Source: Polynucleobacter sp. MWH-UH25E
GTDB lineage: Bacteria; Pseudomonadota; Gammaproteobacteria; Burkholderiales; Burkholderiaceae
DNA: 64,000 nucleotides
NCBI RefSeq assembly: GCF_018687095.1
Contig: NZ_CP061286.1
Span: 1,604,968-1,668,967 of the forward strand
Reading direction: 5' to 3'
A program made the translations under genes and the position numbers. Shown here piece by piece: positions 1 to 9,140 of the stretch. The notes under the pieces were generated by a model. That model worked only from the letters and a program-made list of their open reading frames with translations, ran no database searches and was not told where the DNA came from. Within the stretch, counting starts at the first letter, position 1; each line of letters opens with the position of its first letter.

Positions 1-13
1 AAAAAACTTTCAT
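1..13 (-). CDS. ilvC: Start of ketol-acid reductoisomerase (partial)
   Basis: Only the first four codons lie in the window. On the minus strand an ATG at 13-11 reads Met-Lys-Val-Phe and is preceded by GGAAACAGC, a plausible ribosome binding site. Met-Lys-Val-Phe is the usual start of betaproteobacterial IlvC, and ilvC normally follows ilvBN, which end just upstream on the same strand. The call rests on position and four residues, so it is an inference. Confidence 0.55.
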
Positions 14-68
14 GCTGTTTCCTTCTGTTGAAAAATATCGTTATTAGAGTAATAAATCGGTTTAAAAA

Positions 69-560
69 TTAGACTTTCAAAATACGCTCGCCGCGCCCAA
101 TACCAGATCCGCCTGAACGCACGGTTTCTAGAATAGATGCACGATCAATCGAATCAATAAATGCATCCAACTTAGCGCCATCACCAGTTAATTCAATGGT
201 GTAGCTCTTGTCAGTCACATCAATAATTCGGCCGCGGAAGATATCGGTTGTACGCTTGAGCTCTTCACGCTCTTTGCCTACCGCACGAACTTTGATCATC
301 ATAAGTTCGCGCTCGATATGAGGGCCTTCACTCAAATCAAACACCTTCACCACTTCCACTAAGCGGTTTAAGTGTTTGGTGATTTGTTCAATGACATCGT
401 CAGAACCAAAGGTCACGATCGTCATGCGAGAAAGTGATGGATCTTCAGTTGGCGCAACACTTAAGGTATCAATGTTGTATCCGCGAGCTGAGAACAAGCC
501 AACCACACGAGATAAAGCACCTGGTTCGTTCTCAATAAGTACAGAAATAATGTGTCGCAT
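69..560 (-). CDS. ilvN: Acetolactate synthase small (regulatory) subunit
   Basis: Regulatory subunit of acetohydroxyacid synthase, the first common step of valine, leucine and isoleucine synthesis in the cytoplasm. The 163 residues match the usual length of IlvH/IlvN. An ACT domain occupies about residues 3-78 (start MRHIISVLIENEPGALSRV, typical of this family) and the C-terminal small-subunit domain follows. In the family the ACT domain binds valine and gives feedback inhibition. Its ATG overlaps the stop of the large subunit gene by one base (TAATG), so the two are translationally coupled. The neighbour downstream appears to be ilvC. Confidence 0.96.
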   Translation of the reverse strand: MRHIISVLIENEPGALSRVVGLFSARGYNIDTLSVAPTEDPSLSRMTIVTFGSDDVIEQITKHLNRLVEVVKVFDLSEGPHIERELMMIKVRAVGKEREELKRTTDIFRGRIIDVTDKSYTIELTGDGAKLDAFIDSIDRASILETVRSGGSGIGRGERILKV

Positions 561-2347
561 TACAGATCCTCACTACCCAAAAGCATTTCAGTAATACCCT
601 TGCCCGCTTGAACCATAGGCCAAACGTTTTCTTCTGGGTCGGTCTGGAAATCCATGAATACGGTGCGATCTTTTAAGCGAATAGCTTCTTTGAGCGCGCC
701 CTCAACATCAGATTTTTTCTCAATGCGCATGCCAACGTGTCCATAGGCTTCCGCCAACTTCACAAAATCAGGCAAAGAGTCCATGTAGGAACTGGAATAG
801 CGCTTGTTATAGGTCAATTCTTGCCACTGACGAACCATACCGAGGTAACGGTTATTCAATGACACGATCTTCACTGGAGTGTCGTACTGCTTACAAGTTG
901 AAAGCTCCTGAATACACATCTGAATCGAGCCTTCACCCGTAATCGTGAAAACATCCTTTTCAGGAAATGCTTTCTTGATGCCCATGGCGTATGGCAAACC
1001 AACACCCATGGTGCCTAGACCACCAGAGTTAATCCAACGACGTGGCTTATCAAATTTATAGAACTGAGCAGCCCACATTTGATGCTGACCAACGTCAGAG
1101 CAAATGAATGCATCGCCACCTGTGAGCTCCCAAAGCTTTTGAACTACATACTGGGGCTTAACAATTTGTGAAGCCTCGTCATACTTCAAGCAATCTTTCT
1201 TGCGCCACTCATTGATCTGATCCCACCAGGCAGCAACTTTATCGCCGTTCTTGCGTGGACCAGCAGCTTTGAGCTGAGCAGTCATCTCAATCAACACTTC
1301 CTTGAGATTACCAACAATAGGCACATCGACTTTCACCCGTTTGCTAATAACGGATGGATCAATATCAATATGAATGATTTTGCGTGGATGGCTTGCAAAG
1401 TGCGCAGTGTTACCGATCACGCGATCATCAAAGCGTGCACCAATTGCAATCAACACATCACTATGTTGCATTGCCATATTGGCTTCGTATGTTCCATGCA
1501 TACCCAACATGCCAAGAAACTGCGGGCTGGTGCCTGGGAAGCCACCAAGACCCATCAGGGTATTGGTTACTGGGTAACCCAATAAATCCGCAAACTCTTT
1601 GAGCTCTGGTGCTGCGTCAGCAAGAATGATGCCGCCACCAGTGTAGATGTATGGACGCTCCGCTTCTTGCAATAAAGCGATGGCTTTACGAATTTGACCG
1701 CTATGGCCCTTAACTACAGGGTTATAAGAGCGCATCTCCAGAGTCTCTGGATATACGAAAGGACCCTTCGCAGCAGATACATCCTTTGGAATATCAATTA
1801 ACACTGGACCGGGACGACCAGTCTGTGCAATGTGAAAGGCCTTCTTCAGCACCATTGGCAAATCTTTGACATCCTTCACTAGGAAGTTGTGCTTTACCAC
1901 TGGGCGAGTGATACCAACAGTATCGGCCTCTTGGAATGCGTCTTCACCAATTGCATACGTCGGCACGTTACCGCTGATGATCACCAATGGGATCGAATCA
2001 GTATATGCAGTAGCGATACCAGTAACCGCATTCGTGACACCAGGGCCCGATGTCACTAATGCAACGCCAACCTTACCGGTTGCGCGAGCATAGCCATCAG
2101 CTGCATGAACTGCTGCTTGTTCATGGCGAACCAAAATGTGTTCAAACTTATCTTGTTTAAAAATTTCGTCGTAGATAAAGAGAACGGATCCGCCTGGGTA
2201 ACCCCAAACGTATTCAACACCCTCTTTGTGCAGTGCATGCACGAGCATTTCAGCACCAATCATTTCTGGAGGCGCTGCTACGGCATTTGTATTGGCTGAG
2301 TCTTTGTTAGCTTTAGTAGCTAAAAATTCGGCGCTGCTTGTATTCAT
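560..2347 (-). CDS. ilvB: Acetolactate synthase large (catalytic) subunit
   Basis: Thiamine-diphosphate enzyme that condenses pyruvate with pyruvate or 2-oxobutyrate. The 595-residue protein has the N-terminal TPP-binding domain from about residue 32, the conserved RHEQAA segment with the catalytic Glu near residue 76, a central FAD-type domain, and the C-terminal TPP/Mg motif seen as GEGS followed about 28 residues later by NN. The first roughly 28 residues (rich in Ala, Asn and Ser) are a non-conserved extension; an internal Met at about residue 29 would give a more standard length, so the start is uncertain. It forms an operon with the regulatory subunit and probably ilvC. The 190 bases upstream separate it from a divergent sigma factor gene. 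Confidence 0.96.
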   Translation of the reverse strand: MNTSSAEFLATKANKDSANTNAVAAPPEMIGAEMLVHALHKEGVEYVWGYPGGSVLFIYDEIFKQDKFEHILVRHEQAAVHAADGYARATGKVGVALVTSGPGVTNAVTGIATAYTDSIPLVIISGNVPTYAIGEDAFQEADTVGITRPVVKHNFLVKDVKDLPMVLKKAFHIAQTGRPGPVLIDIPKDVSAAKGPFVYPETLEMRSYNPVVKGHSGQIRKAIALLQEAERPYIYTGGGIILADAAPELKEFADLLGYPVTNTLMGLGGFPGTSPQFLGMLGMHGTYEANMAMQHSDVLIAIGARFDDRVIGNTAHFASHPRKIIHIDIDPSVISKRVKVDVPIVGNLKEVLIEMTAQLKAAGPRKNGDKVAAWWDQINEWRKKDCLKYDEASQIVKPQYVVQKLWELTGGDAFICSDVGQHQMWAAQFYKFDKPRRWINSGGLGTMGVGLPYAMGIKKAFPEKDVFTITGEGSIQMCIQELSTCKQYDTPVKIVSLNNRYLGMVRQWQELTYNKRYSSSYMDSLPDFVKLAEAYGHVGMRIEKKSDVEGALKEAIRLKDRTVFMDFQTDPEENVWPMVQAGKGITEMLLGSEDL

Positions 2348-2539
2348 TTTCTTTCGTCCTTTGCAATTTTCGGCAAAAAATTGTTTGGTCTGTTCTATCC
2401 CCTGCTTATGGCCTGAGTTCGAACGGCGCTGCTACCGGAAAAACCACTTCGTAAATGAGAATCTAGGTAGTAAGCCCTATATTCTATAGCAATCCCCTAA
2501 AATGACCCAATTCTGAATGATTCAGGTGTAATCGACTGC

Positions 2540-3109
2540 ATGGCATCCGCCCAAGAACTATCCGACTTTCTCAGCAGCGTCGAGCAGCGTGCTTTTAAGC
2601 AAGCGGTATATGCCGTGCGTGACGACGACGCTGCAATGGATATCGTTCAAGATGCCATGATTAAGGTGGCAGAAAAGTATGGGGACAAACCTGCGGCTGA
2701 ACTACCCTTGCTGTTCACCCGCATCCTGCAAAACCGAATTCATGACTGGTTTCGTCGTCAAAAGGTCCGAAATGCCTGGGTAACCCTCTTCTCCAGCATG
2801 GGCAGAAAAGCAGAAGAAAACGACGATTTTGACCCCCTAGAGTCACTTTCAGCCCCTGATGACAGTGAAATTCACCAAGACGGGGCAAAACAGCTTGAAA
2901 AGAGTCAGCTTTTACAGGCTTTGGAGTCAGAAATCGCTAAATTACCTGTACGTCAACGAGAAGCCTTCCTGATGCGTTATTGGGATGAGCTAAGCATTAC
3001 CGACACCGCCAAAGCCATGAATTGCAGTGAAGGCAGCGTCAAAACGCATTGCTCTAGAGCAACGCAAACTTTAGCTAAAGCATTGAAATTAAAAGGAATT
3101 ACCCTGTGA
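2540..3109 (+). CDS. RNA polymerase sigma factor, sigma-70/ECF-like
   Basis: A 189-residue sigma factor with region 2 at about residues 12-75 (acidic DDDAAMDIVQDAM helix and a WFRRQKVRNAW segment) and region 4 at about 135-180, ending in a helix-turn-helix (EGSVKTHCSRA). A 50-residue acidic linker joins the two. There is no region 1 or 3, as in group 4 sigma factors. It heads a four-gene plus-strand run with DUF3619, DUF3106 and RDD proteins, an arrangement known from Burkholderiales. Its stop overlaps the GTG start of the next gene, which carries one membrane segment and could act as its membrane anchor or anti-sigma factor; that role is inference. Its regulon cannot be read from the sequence. 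Confidence 0.9.
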   Translation: MASAQELSDFLSSVEQRAFKQAVYAVRDDDAAMDIVQDAMIKVAEKYGDKPAAELPLLFTRILQNRIHDWFRRQKVRNAWVTLFSSMGRKAEENDDFDPLESLSAPDDSEIHQDGAKQLEKSQLLQALESEIAKLPVRQREAFLMRYWDELSITDTAKAMNCSEGSVKTHCSRATQTLAKALKLKGITL

Positions 3110-3576
3110 AGCACCTTGATGAAACCCTCAGCCCAGTACAAGTCGATGAATTTGGTCGCGCTAGCGCAGCCCTTTTGAGCGAGGGAGCTCAAAGCCTGCC
3201 TGCCAATATTAAAGATCGCCTGTATGAAGCACGTAAAAAGGCTTTAGCCGTCCGCAAGCCAGAGAAGGTGCAAGTCAAGGCCTCAACCCTAGCTGGCACA
3301 TCCGGAAATTGGACCGGTAGCTTCAAATCCTCCAACAATCTTTGGGACACTCTCAGTTGGGTAGCACCAATAGTGGTGCTGGTATTCGGACTAATCGGCA
3401 TTGCTCAATGGCAAAACGAGTCTCGCATCAACGATATCGCTGAAGTAGATGCGGCATTGCTCACAGATGATGTACCACCAGATGCCTATGCTGATAGCGG
3501 ATTTATGGCCTTCCTTAAAAACGGCCCACTCTCCGATTCCGAAGACTCATCTAGCGAACTATCACCAAGCAAATAA
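3106..3576 (+). CDS. DUF3619 family membrane protein
   Basis: A 156-residue protein of the DUF3619 type, starting with GTG and overlapping the sigma factor stop by four bases (GTGA). A soluble N-terminal part (about 1-85, rich in Lys and Ala) is followed by one membrane segment near residues 88-105 (WVAPIVVLVFGLIGIAQW) and an acidic tail ending in a Ser-rich stretch. The single-membrane layout and coupling to the sigma gene resemble anti-sigma factors, but no anti-sigma or zinc motif is visible, so the function is unknown. Confidence 0.8.
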   Translation: MKHLDETLSPVQVDEFGRASAALLSEGAQSLPANIKDRLYEARKKALAVRKPEKVQVKASTLAGTSGNWTGSFKSSNNLWDTLSWVAPIVVLVFGLIGIAQWQNESRINDIAEVDAALLTDDVPPDAYADSGFMAFLKNGPLSDSEDSSSELSPSK

Positions 3577-3608
3577 GCTTGGTCATGATCGCTTAGTTAG
3601 ATACAAAT

Positions 3609-4229
3609 ATGAAGAACATTGCTAGCAAAGCCATGATGGCAACTGCGCTGACATTGTTCGTCTTTAACGCAACAAATGTTTATGCGCAAAGCGCAAATCC
3701 TTCGCATGGGAAAACTGCAGCAATTCCTACCAAGGCTCCAGATGGAACTTGGGATAGCTTGAGCCCTACCCAACAAAAGACGCTAGCTCCGCTAGAGAGC
3801 GACTGGGACTACATGCTGCCCGATAGTCGTAAAAAGTGGATATATGTAGCAAATCTCTATCCGAAGATGGCGCCTGCCGATCAAGATCGTCTGCAATCCC
3901 GTATGGCCAGCTGGTCCAATCTCTCTCAACGCGATCGTCGCATTGCGCGCGAAAACTATCTTACTAGCTTGAAATTTCCTGCTGAGAAAAAAGCAGAGGC
4001 ATGGAGCGCCTATCAAAAACTCAGCGATGAGCAGAAAAAGAAATTAGCGGAGATGGAAACTAAGAAAAAGCCAAACGCGATTAGCGCGCCCACCTTACAA
4101 CAACACGCTATTCAACGCGAAACTACTCCACCTCCTGCAGCACCAAGTCCGCGAGCTGTTCAAGCAAGCACACCTGAGAGCGGCCCGTCAACAACTCCAG
4201 CAGCACCAAGTACCACTGACAATCAATAA
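3609..4229 (+). CDS. DUF3106 domain exported protein
   Basis: A 206-residue exported protein with a signal peptide (about residues 1-26, ending in VYAQS). The mature part holds the DUF3106 domain, about 55-150, with repeated Trp-containing helical segments (WDSLSPTQQ, WDYMLPDSRKKW, WSNLSQRDRRI, WSAYQKLSDEQKKKL). The last 55 residues are a low-complexity Pro/Ala/Ser/Thr tail. It belongs to the sigma factor operon and is probably periplasmic. Helical, charged repeats of this kind resemble periplasmic stress sensors such as Spy/CpxP, but this is only an analogy. Confidence 0.8.
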   Translation: MKNIASKAMMATALTLFVFNATNVYAQSANPSHGKTAAIPTKAPDGTWDSLSPTQQKTLAPLESDWDYMLPDSRKKWIYVANLYPKMAPADQDRLQSRMASWSNLSQRDRRIARENYLTSLKFPAEKKAEAWSAYQKLSDEQKKKLAEMETKKKPNAISAPTLQQHAIQRETTPPPAAPSPRAVQASTPESGPSTTPAAPSTTDNQ

Positions 4230-4240
4230 GCGCCCTATCA

Positions 4241-4777
4241 ATGACGCCTGCTGAATTAAATGCATTACCCGCACCTCAGTTTTGGCGTCGTGTCTCTTGC
4301 TGTCTTTACGAACAACTTGTATTGCTGGGCGTTATTGCCTTTACTTTTCTAGTTCCGAATTTAGGACTTGGCATTCTTTTTGGCGTCTCCTTACCTAGCT
4401 GGTTGACCTTTTTGTATTTGTACTCTGTCCTGGGGATTTATTTTGTTTGGTATTGGACAAAATCTGGTCAAACACTAGCAATGCAGACTTGGCGTGTTCG
4501 TATGATTGGCGCAAATGGCTTTAATCTCTCTAGACGTCAAGCAATTTGGCGATATGTCTATGGCTCCCTGTGGATTGTCCCCTGCGTATTCTTGCAATGG
4601 ATCTTTCATCTGGAGAAATGGCAAATCATTGAGATGCTATTTACCGTTGCTTTATTCATCTGGCCGCTGAGCATATTTTTGGATAGACGGAGCGCTTCTT
4701 TGCGTCAAAGCTTTCCAGACAGATTGGCAAACTCTAGATTGGTTGAATTACCAAAGAATCTAGTCAAACTCTCTTAA
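4241..4777 (+). CDS. RDD family membrane protein
   Basis: A 178-residue integral membrane protein of the RDD family. Hydrophobic segments lie at about residues 28-48, 55-78, 105-125 and 130-150. The first helix is preceded by a basic RRVSCCLYEQ stretch, the family position of the first Arg, and a second polar motif (GQTLAMQTWRVRMI) follows the second helix. It is the last gene of the sigma factor operon, 11 bases after the DUF3106 gene. RDD proteins are mostly uncharacterised; some act in ion transport. Confidence 0.8.
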   Translation: MTPAELNALPAPQFWRRVSCCLYEQLVLLGVIAFTFLVPNLGLGILFGVSLPSWLTFLYLYSVLGIYFVWYWTKSGQTLAMQTWRVRMIGANGFNLSRRQAIWRYVYGSLWIVPCVFLQWIFHLEKWQIIEMLFTVALFIWPLSIFLDRRSASLRQSFPDRLANSRLVELPKNLVKLS

Positions 4778-4785
4778 CGACATCC

Positions 4786-7284
4786 TTAGCACTCACGCAG
4801 ACATTGCACTGCTGTAGCCCCTTGAATGCGCTGCTGAAAGCGAAATCCTGCCAACATGGTGGCGCCTACACCGAGGGCAAGACCTAAAGTAATAGATTGG
4901 GCAAAAGCGTTAAATTCAATATCCATTACATAACGACCTAAGCACCACGCAGCCGCTCCTGCAGAAATGCCAGCCAGTAAGCCTGCAACCGCTCCAATGA
5001 TGAATAACTCTGTTATTGCAATCTGCTTGAGCATCTTTTGGGATGCCCCAATAGCCTTCAATAAAGCAGCATTGCGATAGCGTTCATCTTGCGTAGCAGC
5101 CATGGCGGTCATTAACACCAGAATCGCTGCCATTAGCGTAAAAATGAACAACAAACCTAATGCCGTGGACAGCTTATTCAGCACATCTTGAATCTGCTGT
5201 AAAGATGCCGAGACATCCACCGTAGTGACATTGGGATAGGCTTGGTTAATCTGAAAATCTAAACCATCCAAATTGGGTGCCTGATAGTAAGAAGTGATCC
5301 ATGATTGCGGCATCGATCGCAACAACGCTGGGGGCATGATGACAAAGAAGTTCACACGCATTGAACTCCAATCCAATTTACGAATGGAAGTTATGGGTGC
5401 AATCACCGTCTCACCGGCAACTTCATAAGTCAATTGATCACCAAGCTTTAGCTTTAAGGTCTTAGCAATGCCTGATTCAATTGAAATTTGTGGCTGATCA
5501 CCTGAAATCCATTCTCCCGACAAGATGCGATTGCCTGCTGGTAATTGATCTGTATAGGACAAATTAAATTCGCGATCAACTAAACGCTTTGCATTCTCAT
5601 CCGAATAGCTGCCAGGTGAAATATCAACACCATTGACCTGAACCAAGCGACCCCTGACCATGGGGTAAAAGTCAGGCTTAGGGGCACCCGAGGATTCAAT
5701 GAGCTTAGCTAGATTGACCTTCTGATCCTCTTGCACATTAATCATGAAACGATTGGGTGCATTTTGGGGAATATTGCCACGCCAGGCATTTAGCAAGTCT
5801 TGTCTTAATAAGAAGATCAGCAGAATGGCCATGATGGCAATACCTAGTGCACTTATCTGCATTACAGCAAAGCCAGAACGTCGCTCCATCGCTGTATAGG
5901 CGAAGCGCGTAGCAAATTGACGCATTGAGATTTTCGAAATAAGCCACAGAGAAATACGAGCGCACAAAGAAAAAATTAACAATGCTCCAATAAAGCTTAG
6001 CCCTACCCAAAGCGCTAGCCTCCAATCACGCGCTACCAACACAATCAATGTGGCGCAGCTGGCTAGAGCCAGCACAAATACCCAAAGTGTAGAGATACCA
6101 GCAAACTCAAACTCTTTTCGTATCAAACGCATTGGCGATACAGAGGAAAGACTTAACAATGGTGACCCCGCGAAAGCAAAGAGCAAGACCCAGGTGAATG
6201 CCGTACTCCAAAGAACAGGAAGCGCAGATGGGCTTGGTAATGAAGCGACTAATAGATTGCTCAATACTTGTATCAGCATTTCTTGTGCGAGAAAGCCGAT
6301 GATGGATCCCAAGATTGCAGACAACGAACCTAAGGACAACATCGTAATCCACTGTTTTTTCAAAATGGTTCTTTTGGTGGCACCAAAGCATTTCAAGGTT
6401 GCGCATACGTCTGCTTGACCAACTGCATAGCGTCTTGCGGATAAAGCGATTGCTACCGCAGAAATCATGGCAGTGAGTAAGGCAACCAAGGATAAGAACT
6501 GCTCTGCCCTTTCAAGGGTTTTACGCATCATCGGTTGCGCATTCTCGAGTGTCTCAATACGAATGCCACGTAAATTTTGAGCCTGTATCGATTGATCCGC
6601 CCATTCGCGATAGTTGGCGATGGCATTGTCAGAACCCGCTAGTAATAAGCGGTAAGTCACTCGACTTCCTGCTCCCACCAAGCCAGTTGATGGCAAATCA
6701 TCTAAAGACATCATGACGCGTGGCGCAAAATTCATAAACCCAGCACCTCGATCGAGCTCTTTAACCAATACACCCGTAATCTGAAATTGGCGATCCCCTA
6801 AACGAAGTTCATCTCCCAGTTGTACTTGTAAGTTTCGGAGTATGGCTGGTTCAACCCAAACAGTACCAGCTGATGGCCCATGCTTTTGAAGTGCTTCCTT
6901 GGAAGATTCGGTACCCATCGGATAGATGCCTAAAGATCCTCGTAAGGGATAAGTCGGGCTAACTGCTTTAATGGAGGCCAACTTACTTTGTTTGTTACTG
7001 CTGGCCATGCTTGGAAAGACGGTTGTCTGTGCAGTCTCTAAGCCCAATTGCCGAGCATGTTCAATCAGAGCCTGGGGAATGGGTTGATCCGCTACGATCA
7101 ATAAATCAGATGCCAAAAGTTGGCGGGCATCAAACTCAAACGCCCGATGCATGCGATCCGCTAGAAAACTAACGCTCGTTAAAGCGCTTACAGAAATCAC
7201 TAAAGCAGCAAGCAACCACCTGAGCTCTTTCGAGCGCAGGTCTTGCCGCAAAACGCCCAATAGATTCTGAATCTGAGTAATCAA
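4786..7284 (-). CDS. FtsX-like ABC transporter permease
   Basis: A large 832-residue permease of the YbbP/FtsX family. There is an N-terminal membrane helix (about 25-45), a periplasmic MacB-like region, a first group of three helices between about 260 and 370, a middle block of helices (about 390-490), a second periplasmic region and a C-terminal FtsX domain with three helices (about 705-820). YbbP-type proteins usually pair with a YbbA ATPase in exporting lipids or lipoproteins or in envelope functions; no such ATPase is adjacent here. Its ATG overlaps the stop of the SDR gene by four bases, so the two are cotranscribed. It ends 9 bases from the convergent RDD gene. Confidence 0.88.
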   Translation of the reverse strand: MITQIQNLLGVLRQDLRSKELRWLLAALVISVSALTSVSFLADRMHRAFEFDARQLLASDLLIVADQPIPQALIEHARQLGLETAQTTVFPSMASSNKQSKLASIKAVSPTYPLRGSLGIYPMGTESSKEALQKHGPSAGTVWVEPAILRNLQVQLGDELRLGDRQFQITGVLVKELDRGAGFMNFAPRVMMSLDDLPSTGLVGAGSRVTYRLLLAGSDNAIANYREWADQSIQAQNLRGIRIETLENAQPMMRKTLERAEQFLSLVALLTAMISAVAIALSARRYAVGQADVCATLKCFGATKRTILKKQWITMLSLGSLSAILGSIIGFLAQEMLIQVLSNLLVASLPSPSALPVLWSTAFTWVLLFAFAGSPLLSLSSVSPMRLIRKEFEFAGISTLWVFVLALASCATLIVLVARDWRLALWVGLSFIGALLIFSLCARISLWLISKISMRQFATRFAYTAMERRSGFAVMQISALGIAIMAILLIFLLRQDLLNAWRGNIPQNAPNRFMINVQEDQKVNLAKLIESSGAPKPDFYPMVRGRLVQVNGVDISPGSYSDENAKRLVDREFNLSYTDQLPAGNRILSGEWISGDQPQISIESGIAKTLKLKLGDQLTYEVAGETVIAPITSIRKLDWSSMRVNFFVIMPPALLRSMPQSWITSYYQAPNLDGLDFQINQAYPNVTTVDVSASLQQIQDVLNKLSTALGLLFIFTLMAAILVLMTAMAATQDERYRNAALLKAIGASQKMLKQIAITELFIIGAVAGLLAGISAGAAAWCLGRYVMDIEFNAFAQSITLGLALGVGATMLAGFRFQQRIQGATAVQCLREC

Positions 7285-8066
7285 ATTGCCTGAATCTGGC
7301 CGCCATCAATTCTCATAATGGTGCCAGTGATAAAAGATGCATTCTGACTGGCCAAGAAGGCTGCGGCATCGCCATACTCCTTGGGATCTCCATAACGCCC
7401 CATCGGTATTTGACGCAAGCTAGCTTTAACGACATCTTCATAGCTTGTGCCTTCTCGCTTAGCGCGTGCCTCATCTAATTGACGCAAACGATCTGTAGCA
7501 ACGCGACCTGGCATGATGACGTTAACGGTAACTCCTTCAGCAGCAACCTCGGCAGCCAGAGTTTTTGACCAGCCTAATAATGCAGCACGCAAGGTATTGG
7601 AAATTGCTAGGTTCTTAATCGGCGCGATCGCGCCAGATGTTGTGCTCGTAATAATGCGGCCCCACTTACGCTGACGCATTCCAGGAAGCACACGATCGGT
7701 AATGGCGATGAGTGAGAGGACCATGTCATTAAAACTTTTTTGCCACAGGGCTGGATCTTGTCCTGCAGCAGGTGTTGGAGGTGGCCCGCCAGTGTTATTG
7801 ATCAAGATATCAATAGGACCAAGTTCTTTTTCAACCTTAGATACCAAGCCATCAATCACTGATGAATCGGATAAATCCCAGTTTAAGGCTAAGGCAACAC
7901 CGCCAGCAGCCTCAATTAACTCTACTGACTTTTGCAAACCCTCTTGATTACGTCCGGTAACAGCCACTTTGACGCCTTCTCGCGCTAATGAGACCGCCAT
8001 AGCCTGACCCAAACCACGGCTAGAAGCCATTACTAACGCCACCTTACCTTTGATGCCTAAATCCAT
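7281..8066 (-). CDS. Short-chain dehydrogenase/reductase with altered active site
   Basis: A 261-residue Rossmann-fold SDR. The cofactor loop is seen as an SRGLG motif near residues 15-20, the NNTGG segment (canonical NNAG) near 89-93, and a C-terminal FITG..DGG motif. The expected catalytic YxxxK is not present: at that site, before the helix AALLGWSKTLA, the sequence reads SNTLR, so Ser and Arg stand where Tyr and Lys are expected. A subfamily of SDRs annotated as 3-oxoacyl-ACP-reductase-like shares this pattern, so it may be natural divergence. Substrate unknown. It lies between a TctC receptor gene and the FtsX permease, on the same strand. Confidence 0.85.
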   Translation of the reverse strand: MDLGIKGKVALVMASSRGLGQAMAVSLAREGVKVAVTGRNQEGLQKSVELIEAAGGVALALNWDLSDSSVIDGLVSKVEKELGPIDILINNTGGPPPTPAAGQDPALWQKSFNDMVLSLIAITDRVLPGMRQRKWGRIITSTTSGAIAPIKNLAISNTLRAALLGWSKTLAAEVAAEGVTVNVIMPGRVATDRLRQLDEARAKREGTSYEDVVKASLRQIPMGRYGDPKEYGDAAAFLASQNASFITGTIMRIDGGQIQAI

Positions 8067-8132
8067 ACTATCTCCAGTATTTCTATTGATGTTGCAACTT
8101 TTGTTTTGCTATTTTTATCTTTAGTTTTGATC

Positions 8133-9131
8133 TTAATCCAAAGCCAATTTTTGTTTTGCTACCACTTCTTTATAGACCACATACTCCGCCTTGATCTCTT
8201 TTGAGAAGGCTTCTGGTCCATTCACGTTGATGATGGAACCCGTCTCTTCAATGCGCTTCTTAACTGCTGGGTCAGCTACAACGACTTTCAGGGCAGCATA
8301 GTATTTATCAACGATATCCTTCGGTACGCCTGCCGGCCCTAATAGGCCGTAATACGCCATGCGGTTCACTGGCGCTAAACCCACTTCCGAGAATGTCGGA
8401 ACATTTGGCAATTGCGCTAAGCGTTTAGGAGCTGCAACTACAATCGGAACTAATTTTCCATCCTTAACAAATGGCAATGTAGAGGGTAAGTTATCAAAAA
8501 TCATTGAGACCTGGCCGCCAACGGTATCAGCTAGTGCTGGTCCTGCGCCGCGATATGGGATGTGCACGATGTATACGCCAGCTAGACTCTTGAACAATTC
8601 GGTTTGCAAGTGACCGATTCCACCAGTACCTGAACTTGAATAGGAGTACTTTCCAGGATTGGCTTTTAAAACAGCCATAAAGGTTTTGAAATCTTTAGCA
8701 GGAAAGGAAGGATTGACTGCGATGATATTTGGAGTTGCGGCGATATTGCTGATCGCTGTGAAATCCGTAATAGGGTCATAACCAATCTTCGGATTAATCG
8801 CAGGATTTGCAGCAGTAGTGGACACAGTAGCCATACCGATGGTGTAGCCATCCTTAGGTGCGCGCATCACTTCCAGCGCTCCGATAGAGCCGCCCCCACC
8901 CGCTTTGTTTTCGACAATGACTGGTTGACCAAGCTGGCGACCTAATGCATCGCCGACTGCACGGGCAATGATGTCCGTACTGCCACCAGGCGCAAAAGGG
9001 ACAATCAAGCGAATAGGTTTAGTTGGAAAGTTTTGCGCCTGAGCATACCCAACCAAGCCTAAGGCCAAGATAGTTGTACTTAAAAATGTACGCAAATTGC
9101 TTAATGCGCGTATGTTGCCTTGCTTCATCAT
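8133..9131 (-). CDS. Bug/TctC-type periplasmic solute receptor
   Basis: Substrate-binding protein of the tripartite tricarboxylate transporter receptor (Bug) family, 332 residues with a signal peptide ending near AQAQ at about residue 33. The mature start NFPTKPIRLIVPFAPGGS is the family hallmark, and KPGGGGS-like ligand-loop residues follow (ENKAGGGGS). No TctA or TctB membrane genes occur in the window, so it is an orphan receptor, common in Burkholderiales, and the ligand (a carboxylate is likely) cannot be deduced. The start may be the second Met. It begins 9 bases after the lipoprotein gene of the Mla-type operon. Confidence 0.92.
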   Translation of the reverse strand: MMKQGNIRALSNLRTFLSTTILALGLVGYAQAQNFPTKPIRLIVPFAPGGSTDIIARAVGDALGRQLGQPVIVENKAGGGGSIGALEVMRAPKDGYTIGMATVSTTAANPAINPKIGYDPITDFTAISNIAATPNIIAVNPSFPAKDFKTFMAVLKANPGKYSYSSSGTGGIGHLQTELFKSLAGVYIVHIPYRGAGPALADTVGGQVSMIFDNLPSTLPFVKDGKLVPIVVAAPKRLAQLPNVPTFSEVGLAPVNRMAYYGLLGPAGVPKDIVDKYYAALKVVVADPAVKKRIEETGSIINVNGPEAFSKEIKAEYVVYKEVVAKQKLALD

Positions 9132-9140
9132 TCTATATTC

